Source of the DNA: a bacterium
GTDB lineage: Bacteria; Bacillota; Bacilli; Lactobacillales; Streptococcaceae
Direction: 5' to 3'
Assembly: GCA_905221065.1 (NCBI GenBank)
Contig: CAJNBS010000001.1
Location: 124,001 to 188,000, forward strand
DNA: 64,000 nucleotides
Part shown: in pieces, positions 45,923 to 55,565 of the stretch
Layout: each line of letters opens with the position of its first letter
Numbering within the stretch: the stretch's first letter is position 1
The notes under the pieces: model-generated
The model's database searches: none
Told to the model about the DNA's origin: nothing
What the model saw: the letters and a program-made list of their open reading frames with translations, nothing else
Program-made: the position numbers and the translations under genes

Positions 45923-47672
45923 AAAACTGTCGCTCTGGAAACAGAGTAAACCCTATCTTGCAGGTCTCCAGTTTGCCCTTCTAATGGCCTTTTTAGCAAC
46001 CATCCTATCCAATATCATTACTGTATATGGTCCAACCCGTATCAAGGAAATGACCAATATTATTGCCAGTGGTCTAGAAACAAGTGTGGATGTCACGGCG
46101 GTTGCAGCCATTGGTAGTTTTTTGGCTGTCATCTATGTAATCGGGCTTCTATCAAATTATTTGCAGGCCTTTCTATTTACAACAGCCATTCAACGTTTTT
46201 CAGAGCGTTTGAGAAGAGCGATTGCAGAGAAAATTAATCGTCTTCCATTAGGGTACTTTGATGGACATTCTCAAGGAGATACCTTGTCTCGTGTGACAAA
46301 TGACGTTGACACTGCAGCCCAGTCCCTCAATCAAAGTCTGGGGACAGTTCTTTCATCCACTTTATTGGTCGTGGCAGTCTTGGTAACCATGTTTGGGATG
46401 AACTGGATTTTAGCCTTGGTGACTGTTGTTTCAACTCTTATCGGTTTTGCTTTCGTGTCCGTCTTTATGGGCAAATCGCAGGGTTTCTTTAAGAGTCAGC
46501 AACAGGATTTGGCAGCTGTTAATGGCTATGTGGAGGAAATGTACTCTGGCCATAATGTGGTGACCAGTTACAATGCTATCGAGAGTACCAAAGAAGAATT
46601 TGCGACACTAAACCATCGTCTGTATGACAGTATCTGGAAATCTCAGTTTATTTCAGGGATTATGATGCCGATTATGATGTTCATTGGGAATTTTAGCTAT
46701 GCCCTAGTGATTATTGTTGGTGCAGCCTTGGCTCTGAATGGGCAGATTAGTATCGGGATTATCGTTGCCTTTATGGCCTACGTTCGTATCTTTTCTCAGC
46801 CCCTTTCGCAAATCGCTCAAGGGATTACTAGTTTGCAGCAGGCTAGCGCAGCCATGAGTCGTGTCTTCGAATTCTTAAGTGAAGAGGAAATGGAAGATGA
46901 ATCCCATAAAGAAAGACAATTGAGCGACATGAAAGGCCAAGTGGTCTTTGATCGAGTTTCCTTTGGTTACACACCAGAGAGAACCATTATTCATGACTTT
47001 TCTGCGACTGCTCATGCAGGTCAAAAGGTTGCTATTGTCGGACCGACCGGAGCTGGTAAGACAACTATTGTCAATCTTTTGATGAAGTTTTATGAGATTG
47101 ATAAGGGAAGTATCCGCATTGATGGTGTGGATACCAAGGAGATGAAGCGTTCGGAAGTACACGATGCCTTTTCAATGGTCTTGCAGGATACCTGGCTCTT
47201 TGAAGGAACCATTCGCAACAATCTTATCTATAACCAAACAGGTATTAGTGATGAGCGCGTGATTGAAGCCAGCAAGGCTGTAGGGATTCACCACTTTATC
47301 ATGACTCTACCAGATGGTTACGATACCGTCTTGGATGATACAGTTACCTTGTCTGTCGGACAAAAACAACTCTTGACCATCGCTCGTGCTTTGTTGAAAG
47401 ATGCGCCACTCCTAATTCTGGATGAGGCGACCTCTTCGGTTGATACTCGTACTGAGGAATTGATTCAGAAAGCTATGGACCGATTGATGGAGGGAAGAAC
47501 TTCCTTTGTCATCGCCCACCGCTTGTCAACCATCCGTAATGCTGATCTGATTCTTGTCATGAAAGATGGCAATATCATCGAGCAAGGCAATCATGATGAG
47601 CTAATGGCACAAGGAGGTTTCTACGCTGACCTCTATAACAGTCAATTTACAGAAGATGAAGCAGCAGAATAA
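45912..47672 (+). CDS. ABC exporter half-transporter, subunit B
   Basis: 586 residues, six membrane segments then a nucleotide-binding domain. Walker A is GPTGAGKTT and Walker B LLILDEATSSVD with the catalytic Glu present. The signature is altered to LSVGQKQ instead of LSGGQ. The defects in the two subunits complement each other: the site formed by A's Walker B (Asp) and B's signature (LSVGQ) is degenerate, the other is canonical. Last gene of the marR operon. Confidence 0.9.
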   Translation: MENKKLSLWKQSKPYLAGLQFALLMAFLATILSNIITVYGPTRIKEMTNIIASGLETSVDVTAVAAIGSFLAVIYVIGLLSNYLQAFLFTTAIQRFSERLRRAIAEKINRLPLGYFDGHSQGDTLSRVTNDVDTAAQSLNQSLGTVLSSTLLVVAVLVTMFGMNWILALVTVVSTLIGFAFVSVFMGKSQGFFKSQQQDLAAVNGYVEEMYSGHNVVTSYNAIESTKEEFATLNHRLYDSIWKSQFISGIMMPIMMFIGNFSYALVIIVGAALALNGQISIGIIVAFMAYVRIFSQPLSQIAQGITSLQQASAAMSRVFEFLSEEEMEDESHKERQLSDMKGQVVFDRVSFGYTPERTIIHDFSATAHAGQKVAIVGPTGAGKTTIVNLLMKFYEIDKGSIRIDGVDTKEMKRSEVHDAFSMVLQDTWLFEGTIRNNLIYNQTGISDERVIEASKAVGIHHFIMTLPDGYDTVLDDTVTLSVGQKQLLTIARALLKDAPLLILDEATSSVDTRTEELIQKAMDRLMEGRTSFVIAHRLSTIRNADLILVMKDGNIIEQGNHDELMAQGGFYADLYNSQFTEDEAAE

Positions 47673-47677
47673 ACCCA

Positions 47678-47703
47678 AAGAAGGCTTGACGGCCTTCTTT
47701 TTC
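47678..47703 (+). terminator. Terminator of the marR-ABC operon
   Basis: AAGAAGGC-TTGA-CGGCCTTCTT followed by T. Confidence 0.85.
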
Positions 47704-47755
47704 TGCACTATACTAGAAGACAAGTGCTTCCCTGTAAGTAAAATTTGAGTAAGTG

Positions 47756-48271
47756 ATGAGAAAATATATGAAAAATTATCAAGAATGGTATGACCACATT
47801 GCTGGTAAGATTGAAAATAAGCCCTTTCTTCTGAGTTTGTTAAGAGCTTTCAATCGGTTGATGACAGTAGTTATGCCTATAGTTTATCTGACTTTGTTAG
47901 TCGCCACCTATCTCCAACAAGGACTTGGGAAACAGGTCTTGATGTATGTGTTTGTCCCTGCGTCAGGTTTTGTAATTTTGTCCCTTCTCCGTAAGAAACT
48001 CAATGATCCTAGGCCTTATGAAGTTTGGGAAATTGTCCCGCTACTAGACAGAGATAGTCCTGGTCAGTCTATGCCCAGTCGCCATGTCTTTTCAGCAACC
48101 ATTATCTCCATGGCTTGCTTACATGCGAGTCTAACTATGGGGATGATTTGTTTGATCTTATCAGCCATCCTCGGTCTAGTAAGAGTACTAGGTGGCGTCC
48201 ATTATCCCAAGGATGTAGTGGTTGGTTATGCTTGCGGACTTGTGTGGGGGGTGATTTTCTTTCTATTTTGA
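47756..48271 (+). CDS. PAP2 family membrane phosphatase
   Basis: About 171 residues with four to five membrane helices. The three phosphatase motifs are present: KKLNDPRP (motif 1), PSRHVFS (motif 2, catalytic His) and RVLGGVHYPKD (motif 3). It may dephosphorylate undecaprenyl pyrophosphate or another lipid phosphate; substrate not determined. The start is uncertain: GTG 47753, ATG 47756 and ATG 47768 are in frame, and none has a strong ribosome site. A TATACT at about 47709 is the likely -10. A hairpin (GACCTGTAAGT / ACTTACGGGTC, 48271-48310) follows without a T run. Confidence 0.85.
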   Translation: MRKYMKNYQEWYDHIAGKIENKPFLLSLLRAFNRLMTVVMPIVYLTLLVATYLQQGLGKQVLMYVFVPASGFVILSLLRKKLNDPRPYEVWEIVPLLDRDSPGQSMPSRHVFSATIISMACLHASLTMGMICLILSAILGLVRVLGGVHYPKDVVVGYACGLVWGVIFFLF

Positions 48272-48358
48272 CCTGTAAGTTAAGGTGATCTTAGAACTAC
48301 TTACGGGTCTAAAGTAACCACTTGCTTTTTTGCTCTTGTTTTCTTATTTTAGCTTTGA

Positions 48359-48364
48359 TATAGT
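48359..48364 (+). promoter_or_regulatory. Promoter of LytTR-LiaF-like pair
   Basis: TGA-TATAGT extended -10, 20 bases before the ATG, followed by AAAGGAG. Confidence 0.55.
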
Positions 48365-48384
48365 AGAGTCAGAAAGGAGATGGA

Positions 48385-48831
48385 ATGAAGTTACGAATCG
48401 AAATTGATAGCAATTTAGAGGAAACTGAAATTGTCATCAAGGCAGCGGCTTTGACAGATGAAATTGCGGATTTACAGCGACTCTTGCAAGAGTCCAAGTC
48501 TCCTAGGTTAATTTTTTACAAGGGAACAGGTGAATATTATCTGGACTTGTCGGAAATTCTCTTCTTTGAGACAGAAGGGAACAAAATTTACGCCCATACC
48601 CAGAAAGATGCCTACGAGGTTCGGCTTAAACTCTATGAGTTAGAGGCTATCCTTCCTCGCTATTTTAGTCGGGTATCCAAGTCGACTATTGCAAATATCC
48701 GTCAGGTTTACTCGGTGGACAAGTCCTTTTCAGGAACGGGCACCATTTCCTTTTATCAGACCCACAAGGAGGTTCATGTCTCACGGCATTACCAATCTCT
48801 CCTAAAAGAAAATCTAAGAAACATGAGGTAA
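48385..48831 (+). CDS. LytTR family DNA-binding regulator
   Basis: 148 residues with no receiver domain. The C-terminal LytTR fold is clear: YLDLSEILFFETEGNKIYAHT, FSRVSKSTIANIRQVYSVDKS, and HVSRHYQSLLKE. An N-terminal stretch of about 45 residues precedes it. Stand-alone LytTR proteins paired with a membrane protein are known in streptococci as LytTR regulatory systems (HdrRM, BrsRM of S. mutans), where the membrane partner inhibits the regulator. The gene starts behind AAAGGAG and ends 4 bases before its membrane partner. Confidence 0.88.
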   Translation: MKLRIEIDSNLEETEIVIKAAALTDEIADLQRLLQESKSPRLIFYKGTGEYYLDLSEILFFETEGNKIYAHTQKDAYEVRLKLYELEAILPRYFSRVSKSTIANIRQVYSVDKSFSGTGTISFYQTHKEVHVSRHYQSLLKENLRNMR

Positions 48832-48835
48832 GAAC

Positions 48836-49510
48836 ATGAAAAAGAAAGCATTTGGTATTGTGTTGCTCGTTTTGGCAGCTTTAATACTATTACAAGGAAA
48901 TTTTGGAATTCCTTCTCTAGGAGGGCAAATTTGGCCTTTGATCGGTATTGGATTTTTTGCCTACCAATCAGTTGTAGCTTTGTTGCGTCGCCACTTAACC
49001 TCAGCCTCTTTTACAGCTCTAGTAGCCTTACTAATTGCCAACCACTCTTATGATATTTTACCGATTCCCAATCAGTCACTGTTCTGGGCAGGAATTCTGA
49101 TCGTTCTCGGAGTAAGTATGTTGACTCATTCTAACAGAACTTGGAATGGGAAAAAATGGTGGTATGATGGTAAAAAGACCATTCTGACAGATAAGGAGGT
49201 CGCTTTTGGGACTGGGACTTTCTATAAGCAAAATCAAGAATTGGTAGACGACCAAGTAGAAGTTGGTTTTGGCAATGCTAAGATATATTACGACAATGCA
49301 GAGATTTTAGGAGATACTGCAACCCTGAAAGTAGAAGTTGGTTTTGGCAATGCAGTTATCTATGTTCCCCAACATTGGAGAGTGGATTTGAAGGTGGAAA
49401 CTTTCTGTGGTGTAGCCAAGGCAGATACTTCTCTAGCTCCAACCAGTAAAACATTGATTATCCGTGGAGATGTGGCTTTTGGGAAGTTGGAAATTGTCTA
49501 CGTTAAATAA
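48836..49510 (+). CDS. LiaF-like membrane protein, probable partner of the LytTR regulator
   Basis: 224 residues. Three to four membrane helices lie in the first 105 residues (LLVLAALILLQGN; WPLIGIGFFAYQSVVAL; FTALVALLIAN; LFWAGILIVLGVSML). They are followed by a soluble beta-rich region with the repeated pattern VGFGNAKIYYDN / VGFGNAVIYVP / VAFGKLEIVYV, which is the LiaF-type C-terminal fold. LiaF inhibits the LiaS kinase in other Firmicutes. Here there is no kinase, and the protein sits 4 bases after a LytTR regulator. A negative role on that regulator is the likeliest inference. Confidence 0.8.
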   Translation: MKKKAFGIVLLVLAALILLQGNFGIPSLGGQIWPLIGIGFFAYQSVVALLRRHLTSASFTALVALLIANHSYDILPIPNQSLFWAGILIVLGVSMLTHSNRTWNGKKWWYDGKKTILTDKEVAFGTGTFYKQNQELVDDQVEVGFGNAKIYYDNAEILGDTATLKVEVGFGNAVIYVPQHWRVDLKVETFCGVAKADTSLAPTSKTLIIRGDVAFGKLEIVYVK

Positions 49511-49570
49511 AAAAATCTTCCAATTCCCTTGCAAAAATGAAGAAAGTGTGATAACATAGTACGGTATGTG

Positions 49571-49602
49571 GTGCTAGCACATCCGCTATATTAGATCTAA
49601 TA
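49571..49602 (+). promoter_or_regulatory. Two perfect palindromes in the rpmB leader
   Basis: GTGCTAGCAC (49571-49580) and TATTAGATCTAATA (49589-49602). The second abuts the GGAGGA ribosome site and could hide it when folded. An autoregulatory element for ribosomal protein L28 is possible but unproven. Confidence 0.45.
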
Positions 49603-49615
49603 GGAGGAAAACACA

Positions 49616-49804
49616 ATGGCTAAAGTATGTTACTTTACAGGTCGTAAGACTGTATCAGGAAACAACCGTTCACACGCGATGAACCAAACAAAACGTGCCG
49701 TAAAACCAAACCTTCAAAAAGTTACTGTTCTTATCGATGGTAAACCTAAAAAAGTTTGGGCTTCAGCTCGTGCTTTGAAATCAGGTAAAGTTGAACGCGT
49801 TTAA
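49616..49804 (+). CDS. rpmB: Ribosomal protein L28
   Basis: 62 residues: [20 protein letters not shown] at the start and [15 protein letters not shown] at the end, the complete bacterial bL28. The zinc-type cysteines are reduced to Cys5, as in other streptococci. AGGAGG precedes the ATG. Monocistronic, with a short hairpin AGACC-TTAG-GGTCT and T run after it. In pneumococcus rpmB also precedes the Asp23/FakA pair. Confidence 0.97.
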   Translation: MAKVCYFTGRKTVSGNNRSHAMNQTKRAVKPNLQKVTVLIDGKPKKVWASARALKSGKVERV

Positions 49805-49816
49805 TAATAAAAGTAA

Positions 49817-49840
49817 GGAGACCTTAGGGTCTTTTTTCTT
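49817..49840 (+). terminator. rpmB terminator
   Basis: AGACC-TTAG-GGTCT followed by six T. Confidence 0.65.
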
Positions 49841-49902
49841 TTACTGTAGGTATAAAATCATTTGAAAAATAGAGTAAATATCCTCTGATACAGTATTCTG
49901 CT

Positions 49903-49931
49903 TTTACACTTGGGCTGAAATATGATAAAAT
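49903..49931 (+). promoter_or_regulatory. Promoter of asp23-fakA operon
   Basis: TTTACA, 17 bases, TAAAAT. Confidence 0.6.
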
Positions 49932-49959
49932 AGAGTATCAACTAGTTGAGGTAAAAAGG

Positions 49960-50325
49960 ATGACTGTAAAAATTAATACAAAAGATGGTCAAATCGAACT
50001 AACAGATGAAGTGATTGCAACCGTCGTAGGTGGAGCAGCAACTGAGATTTTTGGTGTGGTCGGTATGGCTAGTAAAAATGCCCTCAAAGATAACTTCCAA
50101 GCTCTTCTAGGTAAGGAAAATTATTCCAAAGGTGTCGTCGTAAAGGCGGCCGAAGATGGCAGTATTGCAGTTGATGTATATACCGTGTTGAGCTACGGAA
50201 CAAAGATTAGCGAAGTGTCAAAAAACATTCAAGAGCGTGTTCGTTTTAGTTTGGAAAACCAACTTGGAATTACTGCTCAGACTGTAAATGTCTACATTCA
50301 AAATATCAAAGTTGTAGGAGAATAA
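49960..50325 (+). CDS. Asp23/YloU family protein
   Basis: 121 residues of the Asp23 (alkaline shock) superfamily: VVGGAATEIFGVVGMASKNAL near the start, IAVDVYTVLSYGTKISEVSKNIQERV in the middle, and NVYIQNIKVVGE at the end. The YloU group is nearly always found directly upstream of fakA, as here (2 bases apart), and is thought to be a cell-envelope-associated accessory protein. Its exact role is unknown. Confidence 0.9.
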   Translation: MTVKINTKDGQIELTDEVIATVVGGAATEIFGVVGMASKNALKDNFQALLGKENYSKGVVVKAAEDGSIAVDVYTVLSYGTKISEVSKNIQERVRFSLENQLGITAQTVNVYIQNIKVVGE

Positions 50326-50327
50326 CC

Positions 50328-51995
50328 GTGTCAAAAATTACTACTAGCTTATTTCAAGAAATGGTGCAGGCTGCATCAACTCGCCTGAATAAGCAAGCTG
50401 AATATGTCAATTCATTAAACGTTTTTCCAGTTCCAGATGGAGATACTGGTACAAATATGGGAATGACCATTGGAAATGGTGCTAAAGAAGTTGCAGACAA
50501 GCCAGCTTCTACTGTTGGAGAGGTAGCAAGCATTCTTGCCAAAGGGCTTTTGATGGGTGCGCGTGGAAACTCAGGTGTTATTACGTCTCAGCTTTTCCGT
50601 GGATTTTCACAAGCCATCAAGGACAAAGATGAGCTAACAGGTCAAGACTTGGCCCTTGCCTTCCAATCAGGTGTGGAAGTTGCCTATAAGGCCGTTATGA
50701 AACCAGTTGAAGGAACGATTTTGACAGTTTCTCGTGGTGCTGCTATCGGTGCTAAGAAAAAAGCTGAGCAAACAGATGACGCTGTTGAAGTAATGCGTGC
50801 AGCTTTAGAAGGTGCTAAAACAGCTCTTGCTAAAACGCCAGATATGCTTCCAGTCTTGAAGGAAGTTGGTGTTGTGGATTCAGGTGGTCAAGGACTGGTC
50901 TTCATCTACGAAGGGTTCCTTTCAGCCCTTACTGGTGAATATATTGCATCTGAAGACTTTGTGGCGACTCCTGCCAACATGAGTGAAATGATCAATGCGG
51001 AGCATCATAAGTCTGTAGCTGGTCACGTAGCGACTGAGGACATCACATTTGGTTACTGTACTGAAATTATGGTAGCCCTTAAGCAAGGTCCAACCTATGC
51101 TAAAGATTTTGACTACGACGAATTCCGTAACTATTTGAATGAACTCGGGGATTCTCTCCTCGTTGTCAATGATGATGAAATCGTCAAAGTCCATGTCCAT
51201 ACAGAAGATCCAGGACTTGTTATGCAAGAAGGTCTCAAATATGGTAGCTTGGTCAAGGTAAAAGTTGACAATATGCGTAACCAACACGAAGCACAGGTTG
51301 AAAAAGAAGCTGCCCAAGTTAGCAAGCCAGCTGAAGAAAAAGAGTATGCTTTGATTGCTGTAGTGGCTGGTAAAGGCCTAGCAGATATCTTCCGTTCTCA
51401 AGGTGTGGATTATGTTATCGAAGGCGGTCAAACCATGAACCCTTCAACAGAAGACTTTATAAAGGCTGTTGAACAGGTCAATGCTCGTAACATTATCTTC
51501 TTGCCAAACAACAAGAATATCTTCATGGCAGCTCAATCTGCAGCAGAAGTTTTGGAACAACCAGCAGTAGTGGTGGAAACTCGCACTCTTCCTCAAGGTT
51601 TGACAAGCCTTCTTGCCTTTGATCCAAGCAAGTCCATCGAAGAAAACCAAGAGCGCATGACTGCAGCCCTCAGCGATGTCGTTAGCGGAAGCGTCACAAC
51701 AGCTGTGCGTGATACAACGATTGATGGCTTAGAAATCCATGAAAACGATAATCTTGGTATGGTTGATGGGAAAATCCTCGTGTCAAACCCTGACATGCAC
51801 CAAACCTTGACTGAAACATTGAAACATATGTTGGATGAAGATAGTGAAATCGTAACCTTCTATGTCGGTGAAGACGGAAGCGAAGAACTTGCTAATGAAA
51901 TTGCTCAAGAAATCGCAGAAGAATTCGAAGACGTTGAAGTCGAGATTCACCAAGGACAACAACCAGTTTACCCATACCTATTTAGTGTGGAATAA
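50328..51995 (+). CDS. fakA: Fatty acid kinase subunit FakA
   Basis: Phosphorylates exogenous fatty acids held by FakB proteins, allowing their use in phospholipids. 555 residues starting at GTG, with GTAGGAG just upstream. The N-terminal DhaL/DAK2 domain has the magnesium-ADP motif PDGDTGTNM (about residues 36-44) and MGARGNSGVI. The middle domain contains YCTEIMV, and the C-terminal domain has the DegV-like region FLPNNKNI. It was formerly annotated as DAK2-domain protein YloV. Co-transcribed with the Asp23-family gene. Confidence 0.93.
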   Translation: MSKITTSLFQEMVQAASTRLNKQAEYVNSLNVFPVPDGDTGTNMGMTIGNGAKEVADKPASTVGEVASILAKGLLMGARGNSGVITSQLFRGFSQAIKDKDELTGQDLALAFQSGVEVAYKAVMKPVEGTILTVSRGAAIGAKKKAEQTDDAVEVMRAALEGAKTALAKTPDMLPVLKEVGVVDSGGQGLVFIYEGFLSALTGEYIASEDFVATPANMSEMINAEHHKSVAGHVATEDITFGYCTEIMVALKQGPTYAKDFDYDEFRNYLNELGDSLLVVNDDEIVKVHVHTEDPGLVMQEGLKYGSLVKVKVDNMRNQHEAQVEKEAAQVSKPAEEKEYALIAVVAGKGLADIFRSQGVDYVIEGGQTMNPSTEDFIKAVEQVNARNIIFLPNNKNIFMAAQSAAEVLEQPAVVVETRTLPQGLTSLLAFDPSKSIEENQERMTAALSDVVSGSVTTAVRDTTIDGLEIHENDNLGMVDGKILVSNPDMHQTLTETLKHMLDEDSEIVTFYVGEDGSEELANEIAQEIAEEFEDVEVEIHQGQQPVYPYLFSVE

Positions 51996-52101
51996 GATTA
52001 ATGAAGAACTGAGAAATCAGTTCTTTTTTCTTTTTGAATAATGAAATCGATATCTTTTTAATAAAAACAAAAATAACATTCATAAATAAACGTTAAAATA
52101 G

Positions 52102-52116
52102 AAAATTCAGAAAATT
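52102..52116 (+). promoter_or_regulatory. CodY-box-like site upstream of ilvB
   Basis: AAAATTCAGAAAATT matches the CodY consensus AATTTTCWGAAAATT at 13 of 15 positions. A weaker second match (about 12 of 15) overlaps the -35 to -10 spacer at 52136-52150. CodY represses branched-chain amino acid synthesis when isoleucine, leucine and valine are plentiful. Confidence 0.65.
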
Positions 52117-52128
52117 TCTTCTTTTGTC

Positions 52129-52156
52129 TTGAAAAATTTTGAAAAAATGGTATGAT
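52129..52156 (+). promoter_or_regulatory. ilvBNC promoter
   Basis: TTGAAA (52129-52134), 16 bases, TGG-TATGAT (52151-52156). Confidence 0.65.
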
Positions 52157-52194
52157 AGTAACAAGTTATTTTTAAGAGAAGAGAAAGGGGAACA

Positions 52195-53895
52195 ATGGAG
52201 AAAATCAGTTTAGAATCTCCTAAGACGGGGTCGGACCTAGTTTTGGAAACACTTCGTGATTTAGGAATTGATACCATCTTTGGTTATCCTGGTGGTGCTG
52301 TCTTGCCTTTTTATGATGCGATATATAATTTTAAAGGCATTCGCCACATTCTAGGACGCCATGAGCAAGGTTGTTTGCATGAAGCTGAAGGTTATGCCAA
52401 ATCAACTGGAAAGTTGGGTGTTGCCGTCGTCACTAGTGGACCAGGAGCAACAAATGCCATTACAGGGATTGCAGATGCCATGAGCGATAGCGTTCCCCTT
52501 TTGGTCTTTACAGGTCAGGTGGCGCGAGCAGGGATTGGAAAGGATGCCTTTCAGGAGGCAGATATCGTGGGAATTACCATGCCAATCACTAAGTACAATT
52601 ACCAAGTTCGTGAGACAGCTGATATCCCTCGTATCATTACGGAAGCTGTCCATATCGCAACTACAGGCCGTCCAGGGCCAGTTGTCATTGACCTACCTAA
52701 AGACGTATCTGCTTTAGAAACAGACTTTATTTATTCACCAGAAGTAAATTTACCAAGCTATCAGCCGACTCTTGAGCCAAATGATATGCAAATCAAGAAA
52801 ATCTTGAAGCAATTATCCAAGGCTAAAAAGCCAGTCTTGTTAGCTGGTGGCGGAATTAGTTATGCTGAAGCTGCTGCGGAACTAAATGAATTTGCAGAAC
52901 GCTATCAAATTCCAGTGGTAACTAGTCTCTTAGGACAAGGTACGATTGCAACGACTCATCCACTCTTCCTTGGAATGGGAGGCATGCACGGGTCTTTCGC
53001 AGCTAATATTGCCATGACGGAAGCTGACTTTATGATTAGTATTGGTTGTCGTTTCGATGACCGCTTGACGGGGAATCCTAAGACCTTCGCTAAGAATGCC
53101 AAGGTTGCCCACATTGATATTGACCCAGCTGAGATTGGTAAGATTATCAGTGCAGATATTCCTGTAGTTGGAGATGCTAAGAAGGCCTTGCAAATGTTGT
53201 TGGCGGAACCAACCGTTCATAACAATACTGAGAAATGGATTGAGAAAGTTACTAAAGATAAGAACCGTGTTCGTTCTTATGACAAGAAAGAGCGTGTGGT
53301 TCAACCGCAAGCCGTTATTGAACGAATTGGTGAATTGACGAATGGTGATGCCATTGTGGTAACAGACGTTGGTCAACACCAAATGTGGACAGCCCAGTAT
53401 TATCCCTACCAAAATGAACGTCAGTTAGTGACTTCAGGCGGTTTGGGAACAATGGGATTCGGAATTCCAGCAGCAATCGGTGCTAAAATTGCTAACCCAG
53501 ATAAGGAAGTAGTCTTGTTCGTTGGGGATGGTGGTTTCCAAATGACCAACCAAGAATTGGCTATTTTGAATATTTACAAAGTGCCAATCAAGGTGGTTAT
53601 GCTGAACAATCACTCACTTGGAATGGTTCGCCAGTGGCAGGAATCCTTCTATGAAGGTAGAACATCAGAGTCAGTCTTTGATACCCTTCCTGATTTCCAA
53701 TTGATGGCACAGGCTTATGGCATTAAAAACTATAAGTTTGATAATCCTGAGACCTTGACTCAAGACCTTGAAGTCATCACTGAGGATGTTCCTATGCTAA
53801 TCGAGGTGGATATTTCTCGTAAGGAACAGGTGTTACCAATGGTACCAGCTGGTAAGAGTAATCATGAGATGTTGGGGGTGAAGTTCCATGCGTAG
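52195..53895 (+). CDS. ilvB: Acetolactate synthase, catalytic (large) subunit
   Basis: The first common step of isoleucine and valine synthesis, using thiamine diphosphate and FAD. 566 residues. The Glu-containing motif is GYPGGAVLPFYDAIY with GRHEQG, and the ThDP/Mg motif is GDGGFQMTNQELAIL ... NNHSLGMVRQWQ. TSGPGATNAITGIADA lies near residue 78. AAAGGGGAAC precedes the ATG. It overlaps ilvN by 8 bases, so the two subunits are made by coupled translation. Confidence 0.97.
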   Translation: MEKISLESPKTGSDLVLETLRDLGIDTIFGYPGGAVLPFYDAIYNFKGIRHILGRHEQGCLHEAEGYAKSTGKLGVAVVTSGPGATNAITGIADAMSDSVPLLVFTGQVARAGIGKDAFQEADIVGITMPITKYNYQVRETADIPRIITEAVHIATTGRPGPVVIDLPKDVSALETDFIYSPEVNLPSYQPTLEPNDMQIKKILKQLSKAKKPVLLAGGGISYAEAAAELNEFAERYQIPVVTSLLGQGTIATTHPLFLGMGGMHGSFAANIAMTEADFMISIGCRFDDRLTGNPKTFAKNAKVAHIDIDPAEIGKIISADIPVVGDAKKALQMLLAEPTVHNNTEKWIEKVTKDKNRVRSYDKKERVVQPQAVIERIGELTNGDAIVVTDVGQHQMWTAQYYPYQNERQLVTSGGLGTMGFGIPAAIGAKIANPDKEVVLFVGDGGFQMTNQELAILNIYKVPIKVVMLNNHSLGMVRQWQESFYEGRTSESVFDTLPDFQLMAQAYGIKNYKFDNPETLTQDLEVITEDVPMLIEVDISRKEQVLPMVPAGKSNHEMLGVKFHA

Positions 53896-54364
53896 AATGT
53901 TAACAGCAAAACTACAAAATCGTTCAGGAGTCCTCAATCGCTTTACTGGCGTTCTGTCTCGTCGTCAGGTTAATATCGAAAGTATCTCTGTTGGAGCAAC
54001 AGAAGATCCGAATGTATCGCGCATCACCATTATTATTGATGTAGCTTCACATGATGAAGTGGAGCAAATCATCAAGCAACTCAATCGTCAGATTGATGTG
54101 ATTCGCATTCGAGATATTACAGACAAGCCTCATTTGGAACGCGAGGTGATTTTGGTTAAGATGTCAGCGCCAGCTGAGAAGCGTGCTGAGATTCTAGCTA
54201 TTATTCAACCTTTCCGTGCAACGGTGGTAGACGTAGCACCAAGCTCGATTACCATTCAAATGACAGGAAATGCTGAAAAGAGTGAAGCTCTATTGCGAGT
54301 CATTCGACCATACGGTATTCGCAATATTGCTAGAACGGGTGCAACTGGATTTACCCGCGATTAA
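53888..54364 (+). CDS. ilvN: Acetolactate synthase, regulatory (small) subunit
   Basis: 158 residues. The N-terminal ACT domain, LQNRSGVLNRFTGVLSRRQVNIESISVG, binds valine for feedback control, and the C-terminal half is the usual ALS_ss_C domain. Start ATG 53888 follows GGGGGTG and lies inside the ilvB end. ilvC is 65 bases downstream with no terminator between, so ilvBNC form one operon. Confidence 0.96.
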   Translation: MRRMLTAKLQNRSGVLNRFTGVLSRRQVNIESISVGATEDPNVSRITIIIDVASHDEVEQIIKQLNRQIDVIRIRDITDKPHLEREVILVKMSAPAEKRAEILAIIQPFRATVVDVAPSSITIQMTGNAEKSEALLRVIRPYGIRNIARTGATGFTRD

Positions 54365-54396
54365 AAATCCAACTTAAATTTGTTAAACCAGCCTAA

Positions 54397-55452
<1,056 letters not shown>

Positions 55453-55471
55453 TTGATAGAAATCAAGGTGA

Positions 55472-55501
55472 AGGCGAGTTGGGGGGACCTAACTCGCTTT
55501 T
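55472..55501 (+). terminator. Terminator after ilvC
   Basis: GGCGAGTT-GGGGGGACCT-AACTCGCTTTT. The stem is short, so some read-through into ilvA is possible. Confidence 0.65.
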
Positions 55502-55565
55502 ATAATCAATTCATCTCTGTTTGAGAGGATGGATTGTGATAGTATGAATAGTCTAGGAGAAAAAG

